Below are positions 57,871 to 64,000 of a stretch of 64,000 bases of DNA, in pieces. This DNA is from Papaver somniferum (Eukaryota; Streptophyta; Magnoliopsida; Ranunculales; Papaveraceae), in assembly GCF_003573695.1 (NCBI RefSeq), contig NC_039367.1, forward strand, positions 29,846,442 to 29,910,441. The letters are read 5' to 3'. The notes below the pieces were generated by a model. It saw only the letters and a list, made by a program, of their open reading frames with translations. It did not search any database and was not told where the DNA came from. Both the position numbers and the translations under genes were made by a program. How positions within the stretch are numbered: the stretch's first letter is position 1; the number at the start of each line of letters is the position of its first letter.

Positions 57871-57989
57871 TTTGAAGTATATGCATGAAGAAATATTATG
57901 AAGTTCTAGTTAAAGGTGTAATGTAATTGTAAATGTACTTAAATGAAAAAAATGAGTATTATGGAGTTATTACAAGAACTAATTAAAAT
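57871..57989. other. Short AT-rich gap, nothing seen
   Basis: No motif recognised between the ORF1-like fragment and the C-terminal end of the PMD pseudogene. Confidence 0.4.
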
Positions 57990-58836
57990 TTATACTTAAT
58001 GAAAACGTGCTTGAATGAAAAAAAATAGCTCATAAAATGTACCATCTTCTGCATTGCTTTGGTGATGTTGTTGTTGATCTTGTGATGTCGTAGATCCATC
58101 TTCACGCCTAGGATGGTAATATTCTTCTGGATTTTTTGAAGGCCAATGTGCATATGTACCACCAAACGAAAGCTCTTCAGGGTTGTTTGGTTGGTGGCAA
58201 AAGATAGATGGTATTAAAGAAGAAGAATAATAAGAAGAATATCTTCCAGATGAGGAACATGAAGTTGTAGCTCTTCGGTATGTATCATTCCTTCCTTCTT
58301 GACGATATCCAATCTCGAATGAATATTGTCGTGACATATACTTGAAACAATCCTCGTTAAATATCAAGCAACTTATAATGAAAATGCATACAAATGTAAA
58401 TGTATTTACCAATGTCAAACCCAATTAAGAAAATTCAAGCAGACAAGTACTTATGGAACATGTACTTGCTCTTCTACGCCAGCTTCATTGGTAAATGGTA
58501 ATATGAAATCTATCTCCGGCAGTTGTGACAGGGGATCATTCTGTGTGTCATAAGTATATGTCTGCGACATCATGTCAGGAGGCAGATGACTAGGAAACAA
58601 ATGGAAAGGAAAAACTGAGCTACCCAATGATATCTCATCGACGTTTTATGCATGGTATGACTCAGTGAAATAAGTTCACACACTCTTATTCTTCCACCAA
58701 GTGTTATATTGATCCTCAGTGACTGCATAATATTCGGTGCCTACATCTACATTCTCTTTGTCATCAACTGATTATAAATTTGGAGGATTTTCTAGGACTA
58801 CAGTCACACATGCAATCTTCCTCTGGAATCTCTCAT
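57990..58836 (-). pseudogene. PMD gene, C-terminal exons
   Basis: Continuing the minus-strand gene after the solo LTR, the frame gives YLDERFQRKIACVTVVLENPP, DVGTEYYAVTEDQYNTWWKN and PFHLFPSHLPPDMMSQTYTY. It then gives QLPEIDFILPFTNEAG to a stop, and after an intron-like gap YMSRQYSFEIGYRQEG and a Ser/Tyr/Gln-rich tail to about 57996. Three in-frame stops are present. The W-W-x-N and PP-rich patterns recall the C-terminal part of PMD proteins in plants. Confidence 0.45.
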
Positions 58837-59689
58837 CCAAGTATTGATGTAGAAAAACGATTTACTGGTTTTTTAGGAAAGTGAATAGACGACCGTGCGG
58901 ATGGGGACTCCTAGACAGAGCAAATTGCTTAAACTCAAACAGATGTACTTCATGAGAGTGCTTTGAGTTCAAGAGATTAATATGTAGGATTCCGGCCTAA
59001 ACCAAGACAATGGCCGTTCCAGAGTCAATTCGGTCACAAAGAGGGAAGAAGGTCGATATGTAGAAGGGAATATGAGAAGTGTGTGAGATCAATGGTGATC
59101 AAGGATTAAGAATGTCTTGTAGGTTTCTGCAAATGAACTGCTGGGTTCGAATAAGTTTGGATTTTTCTCAATTGAGAGTGATTGTTCAGATGATAATTCT
59201 TGCGGTAATTCCCGTATATCTGAGATTTTTTTGTTCAATCATGGATTCAGAGACTTATTTATATTGCCAAAACGTAGACAGATTAATCTCCAGTAAATGT
59301 GACAGTTACTTGAGTGAAAGAGTGAGAAAGTGGGAAATCGTGGTTAAACCAGTTCGAGGCTGTGCGAAGACTTGGTTGATTGTCCACTAACTAATTTTCT
59401 TACTCCCTCAACTGCTTGCACGACTTACTCACATTTCTCATTGGGGATGAACACAGGTGCCATAATACGCCAGACCAAAACCCTAATTAATATCCCCCAT
59501 GTGACATGATTGATGTCTCATGATTGTGGAGTCTGCAAGGCAGACGTGTATTTAATTAGTCAGTTGTTTACTTGACTAGACGATGAGTCTAAGTTTTGTT
59601 GAATCGAGCATGATTGATGAATGCTCTATGATAGATTAAACATGTCTATTGGGACATATATATAGCTCTCAAATGCATGTTGATAATCG

Positions 59690-60620
59690 AATCAACATGA
59701 TGAATATTGATAGCCTGAGCAAATATTGCTCGTCTGGGCGAATATTGTTTGCTTGAGCGAATATTACTCGATTAATAAGTATCAAACGTTAATAATTGAA
59801 TAATATTACTAGTCCCATCTGAGCAAATATTGCTCATTTGATGGATTACTGAATATTGATAGTTGAATCAATATTAATTGTCTGAGAAAATATTGCTCGT
59901 TTGAACAATTATTAGTAGCATAACCAAATAAAATATTAATTTAAAATATTGGCAGCTGGATCGAATATTATATAATTAATCAAATGTTGATTGCTGGATC
60001 AACATAAAATTATTAGTGCTTGAACTTGCTCAGAATTATAATTTGCAGAGCATTCAGTTCAAAACCCTAATTTTGATCGATTGTTGGCGAAAAGATGATT
60101 AAATGCTGGTTTAATCATTTATTAAAATAGTACTCGTCTGAGCATTAGGCAATAAAACCTAATTATGGAGAGATGATGGACCGACCAAGTGGTATGAAAC
60201 TGGCCCTTGGTGGTCGTGGGACCAACTGGTGGTCGATTGAACAAGTTCCAAGTTGGTTGGAAAGAATTTGAACCCAATATGAACTGTAGAAGAATAATTA
60301 GGTCAAAGTTGTTAAAGTATGTGGGACTGGTCGGTCAAGGTGACATGCCCGTGTCACATACTGTCCGTGTCTCAATTCTGAGAATTTTGATATTTTCTGA
60401 CGCGCGTTCGAGCAATATTTTGGATTTTCAGAAGAGTTTGATCTTGACTGAAACTCTCGATTTTGCTCGAATGAGCAAGTAGAAATTTCCTCGTGCGATC
60501 AATGTTTTAGCAATATTAAAATAATAATATTTTCATATTTGCGTGAGAAGCCTAGTCGGTCATGTGATCATTTGACTTTTTGGCTTGAGCAATATTTGAG
60601 AAAATATTGAAAAACCAGAT
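59690..60620. repeat. Cluster of GAGCAATATTGCTC-like imperfect palindromes
   Basis: Variants of CTGAGCAAATATTGCTCGT recur near 59717, 59748, 59820, 59885, 60408 and 60590, separated by AATATTGATAG and GAATCAATATTAATTG-type spacers. Many halves are inverted (GAGCAA and TTGCTC). The cluster is AT-rich and lies in the first half of the solo LTR. Confidence 0.6.
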
Positions 60621-61071
60621 TTTTTGCTCAAACGGAGGAGTTTCATGAGATGAAAGAAATAATAATAATCATAAAATAAGGGATCATAAGGTTTGGGACC
60701 GTCCATGGCTGAGGGCTCGTAGGCCCGGTCCTGTTACATTTTTCCCTATTTTTAATTATTTTTCATCGTGTGAAGGAAATATGGAGAAACTGAGAGATTT
60801 TCTCAAACGACGGAGTTTGCTCAAATGGAGGAGTTTTCATGAGATTAGAAAAAATAATAAAATAAGGTACATGGCCACACAGCCGGTGAGCCCGGTACCC
60901 TGGGCGCCTCTTTATTATTTTATTAATATCATTGTTCTTCCTATTATGCATAGGTTTCCTCGTTTGTCCATATTTTTGAGTGCTCGTTCGTGCATTATTT
61001 CTAAGTGCACTCACACCATTTTCTCGGGGCTTACTAGGTGGTGGCCCAGATGCCAAATAAGTGAATATTTA

Positions 61072-61400
61072 CTACTAATTCATGAAATTCAGCTGAGAAT
61101 TAGTCATGAAATGGAGTAGTAAAATAAATTGAGTATCCATTACCAATCCATGGAATCCAGGTGAGGATCAGTCATGGAACGTGGTAATGAGATCAGATTA
61201 TTATCTATAACTAATCCATGGAATCCAGATGAGGATCATCCATGGAACAGAGTAATGAGATAAGATGATTATCTACTACTAATCCATGGAATCCAACTGA
61301 GGATCATCCATGGAACGGAGTAATGAGATAAGATGATTATGTATTACTAATCCATGGAATCCAGCTGAGGATGAGCCATGGAATGGAATAATGATATAAA
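61072..61400. repeat. 68-bp tandem repeat, about 5 units
   Basis: AATCCATGGAATCCA recurs at 61145, 61213, 61281 and 61349, exactly 68 bp apart, with a more divergent first unit near 61077 (AATTCATGAAATTCA). Each unit also has GAGGATCATCCATGGAAC and AGTAATGAGATAAGATGATT. Confidence 0.9.
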
Positions 61401-61449
61401 TAGATTATTTTCTAGGAATTCAATTGATGAATGACACGTTAGAATTAAT

Positions 61450-61760
61450 CTATGAATTGCTCTATACTAGCATGCGATATGTCTAGGAGCGGGTTTATTC
61501 AAGAATTGAGGTATGAGATAATGGAAGCATCATACTCGTTCTGAATATTGAGGGCATATAGTCAGGGAACAACAAACAGTGTGACGTCATGAATACGTTA
61601 GCGCTCTATACTAGCATGCAATATGTATAGGAGTCGTCCAATCGTTAAGAGATTCTATACACGTTCTCTCTACATAGTCAGGGAACAACAAACAGTGTAA
61701 CGTCCTGAAGACGTTAACGCTCAATACTAGCATGCAATATGTCTAGGAGACGTCCAATCA
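61450..61760. repeat. Three longer repeats with CTAGCATGCAATATGTCTAGGAG
   Basis: The ACTAGCATGC.ATATGT.TAGGAG block occurs near 61467, 61610 and 61727. AGTCAGGGAACAACAAACAG and GACGTTA.CGCTC segments lie between copies, giving units of roughly 115-145 bp. Confidence 0.75.
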
Positions 61761-62001
61761 TTTCGATTCTACGTAGAGGTGATGATGAAATGTGTAAAGT
61801 GTCGAAAGCTCAGCTGAGAGGCTTTTCGAGGAACATACTCATCATAGCTCTGAGAGGATGCTCGCTCAGTCAGAGATCGTTAACTGGTTCACGGATCATA
61901 ATATATTAGTTTCACATACATTCCTGAAGCCGGGACAGAAACATGCAGTATCATGATTTTACAATTGTTGCCTTTATCGAAAATCCACCATCAACACCAA
62001 G

Positions 62002-63153
62002 TAACAACTAACTCTTGTGTTTTCATTCAAGTCAAAAAACACAACTCTCCTTCTGGATACTTGTAGTGCGAGTTCATATTGTTCTCCCACAGCATACACA
62101 CTATCTAACCATGGTTGCCAAATATATGATGCACTTGTGCTAGTGTCAATCTGTGTTCTTGCGCTTGTGACTGATCGAGTATTTCCTAGTGTCCTTTTGG
62201 CCTCCTCTATGTCCTCTTTTCCTTGATATAATGTTAGTCTTCTTGAAGATACAAATCTTTGGGAAAACATCATAATGATCTCCAGGTATCTGACGAAGCA
62301 AGGATTGCATGTTGTGGAAGTAATAAGAGTACCAATACTCAATTTCCATAACCATGACAGAAAAGTCCTTATCGTTGGTTGACCATTCGTCAAGAAATTT
62401 ATAGGTATTACCTAACGAAGCTATACACCGGTCATATTACCCAACTCTATCTAAATCACCCAACAATATAACCCAACGCTTATCTACTCTTCTACTAGAA
62501 TGCGCAAGAAGAAAATGACCAAAACACCACATAAAGAATGCCCCCGTCAATGTCTCTGCACATTCAATATTGTCCTGGTTTTCTTTACTTTCAATGTAGT
62601 TTTTCAAGATAGCCAAGGATAATGAATTTTTCTTAGAGTCCCATGCACCATGATAATTTTTAATATCCAAAAAATATAAATCATCCAGAGAAGGATATGT
62701 TAGATCACTAACCAACTGCGGCATAACTACTGGTCGTTTACTAGGGTCACCAGTGGGAGTTCCCGTTAACATGTACCAATCTACTAGAAAGAGGCCAATT
62801 TCAAACTCTTGAAAAATGAAAGCTCTTCGTTTTTTCCCACCATCTCTCAGCTATGGCTTTAACTAAGACTTTATCCCCGTTGACGAACTCAAAAGCAGAA
62901 GAAAAGCCACAATTGTCACAATATATCGTTGTGCTGCCGGATTATTGTTCACTTCAATTTTATAATACACTTCAACGTCTTTCAAAATACTTGTAAAATT
63001 TAATTTGTGATGATCTTTCATATATTTACGTACATGTTTATCAATAGTCTTTGACGATACTGTATCCAAACCATCTAGCAATTCATCCATACTCATACTA
63101 CAATCAATAACAAACATGAAAAAAATATTAAATTTCATACAAATTTTCATCAC
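62002..63153 (-). pseudogene. PMD gene, N-terminal and core part, split by the solo LTR
   Basis: The minus strand reads MDELLDGLDTVSSKTIDKH, then, in a shifted frame, NCGFSSAFEFVNGDKVLVKA and AERWWEKTKSFHFS. After another shift near 62815 it reads FEIGLFLVDWYMLTGTPTGDP, GAFFMWCFGHFLLAHSSRR and VDKRWVILLGDLDRVG. These follow the PMD order (hydrophobic block, ERW...E..TFHL, L...P..G, then DLD.VG). Near 62010-62160 come YIWQPWLDSVYAVGEQYELAL and RRRVVFFDLNE, and then the solo LTR (target duplication CCAAG, 61997-62001). Probable pseudogene with at least three frame breaks. Plant PMD genes often ride in Mutator-like elements. Confidence 0.6.
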
Positions 63154-64000
63154 AAATAATCATACAGACTAATCATAATAAAAAATAATCAAATTATCAT
63201 ACAAATTATCATTATACATTATGATTCATTTTCATCGTACAAATAATAAAAAATAATCAAATTATCATACAAATTTACTTACAAATTTTACTTACAAACT
63301 AATCATACAAATTATCATTCATTTTCATCACAAAAATCAAAATTCATTTTTTTGTTCATCACAAATAATTAAATTAAATCCAAAAAAAAAGAAATCATCA
63401 CAAAAAATCAAATTAAATCATACACATATCTTCTGAATTATCTAAATAACTAATATCAAACATCAATTTGAATGAAATATCATGATAATAAAAAATCATA
63501 AAACTTCAAACCTGAAACTTAAATTTCTTACCCCAATTGATTTCGTGGACTGAATTGCTCCAAACTACCCTCAAACGATCACAAATTTGTTGCTTAACAA
63601 ACCCACGCAAGAAATTGGATATTTTTTTTCTCTATAAATGTTGAATTAGAACATGCATTTTCTGGAGAGAAATGAAAATGAAGGAAGAAATGAGGAAGAC
63701 CGATCATTTGTGGAAGATATCGATTTTCTGAGCACTGTTCGGTGCTGCGCGGTTCACCTAGTTGACCAAGTCAAGTGTTGTTCTATTCAGCGTTCCTCAT
63801 TTCGCTTTCTATTCAGCGTCCAGCGTCGTTCTATTCAGCATCTAGCTGCTAGATTAGCACTATATCCTACTTGGGAGGTTGCCCTAGCTAACGTGGATTG
63901 CTAATCTAACTGCTAGATTAACACGCCATAGGACTAAGCCTAACTACCAGCGTAGCACACCATAAGACTAAGCCTAACTACCAGCGCACAAACAACCAAG
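63154..64000 (-). other. 5' region of the PMD pseudogene and repetitive right edge
   Basis: 63154-63480 is a low-complexity tract of CAAATTATCAT, ATCACAAA and TAATAAAAAATAATC. A minus-strand donor TGGGGTAAG near 63535 and a TATA-like TTATAGAG at about 63630 suggest an untranslated first exon. At 63725-63840 the words TTCAGCG and CAGCGT recur about five times. Two 34-bp tandem units with GACTAAGCCTAACTACCAGCG start at 63932 and 63966, and TGCTAGATTA.CAC occurs near 63847 and 63911. A plus-strand 83-residue frame (63653-63904) crosses these repeats and is not convincing. Confidence 0.4.

Larger units (their letters stand above)
58842..61996. repeat. Solo LTR, 3155 bp, with 5-bp target duplication
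   Basis: The ends are TATTGATG (TGTTGATG with one change) and its inverse CATCAACA, flanked by CCAAG (58837-58841 and 61997-62001). I find no PBS, polypurine tract or pol motif inside, so it is an LTR left by recombination between the two LTRs of a long element. The terminal octamer is like element A's LTR start, but the body is unrelated. Internal arrays are listed separately. Orientation is not certain. Confidence 0.8.

Noticed and set aside
58842..61996. A full-length non-autonomous element instead of a solo LTR
   Set aside because: I find no repeat of its first 200 bp near its end and no PBS or polypurine tract inside, so two LTRs are not supported.
63653..63904. 83-residue plus-strand frame at the right edge
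   Set aside because: It crosses TTCAGCG repeats, has no recognised domain and lies antisense to the probable first exon of the PMD pseudogene.

Overview
This window is plant nuclear DNA made almost entirely of nested transposable elements. I see no intact host gene, no rRNA or tRNA gene, and no CRISPR array. Evidence for a plant: Ty3/gypsy elements of the Athila and Tat types, a Ty1/copia element primed by initiator-Met tRNA, Mutator-like non-autonomous elements with 9-bp target duplications, and plant mobile domain (PMD) gene fragments. A eudicot is likely. Papaveraceae is only a guess from remembered resemblance of the proteins.

Layout. 1-1551: a 606-bp Mutator-like element (123-728), then a decayed PMD exon pair cut off by a copia LTR. 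1552-5694: a 5' copia fragment (LTR, PBS, broken gag with a zinc knuckle). 5695-50508: element A, a Tat-type gypsy element that hosts most of the window. Its 5' LTR is truncated and both LTRs carry tandem arrays. Its gag is interrupted by a 1757-bp Mutator-like element. Its archaeal-type RNase H domain is split by Athila-type element B (12814-32131). B's gag is in turn split by a third, reverse-oriented Athila-type element C (16216-24449). A's integrase follows, then a decayed antisense gene split by a short solo LTR of A's own family. A's 3' LTR is split by Athila-type element D (38262-49230). 50509-56395: part of a second copia-type element in reverse orientation. 56396-64000: a divergent pair of PIF/Harbinger ORF1-like fragments and a reverse-strand PMD pseudogene split by a 3155-bp solo LTR.

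The order of events can be read from target duplications seen directly: TATCC for B, CAGAT for C, ACGAC for D, ACAGG and CCAAG for the two solo LTRs, and 9-bp duplications for the Mutator-like elements. A is older than B and D, and B is older than C. LTR pairs agree: by eye C's two LTRs differ at only about 15-20 positions, while those of B and D differ more.

All coding regions carry stops or frameshifts, so nothing here looks able to move by itself. The most interesting signals are: a gag-protease-only element (C) with a tandem 36-residue duplication in place of polymerase; a shared splice-like leader in B, C and D; a possible doubled integrase zinc-binding module in A; an antisense gene with a TATA box and a probable 70-bp intron; a 70-bp higher-order repeat inside an LTR; and mirror-image copia flanks that imply a rearrangement.
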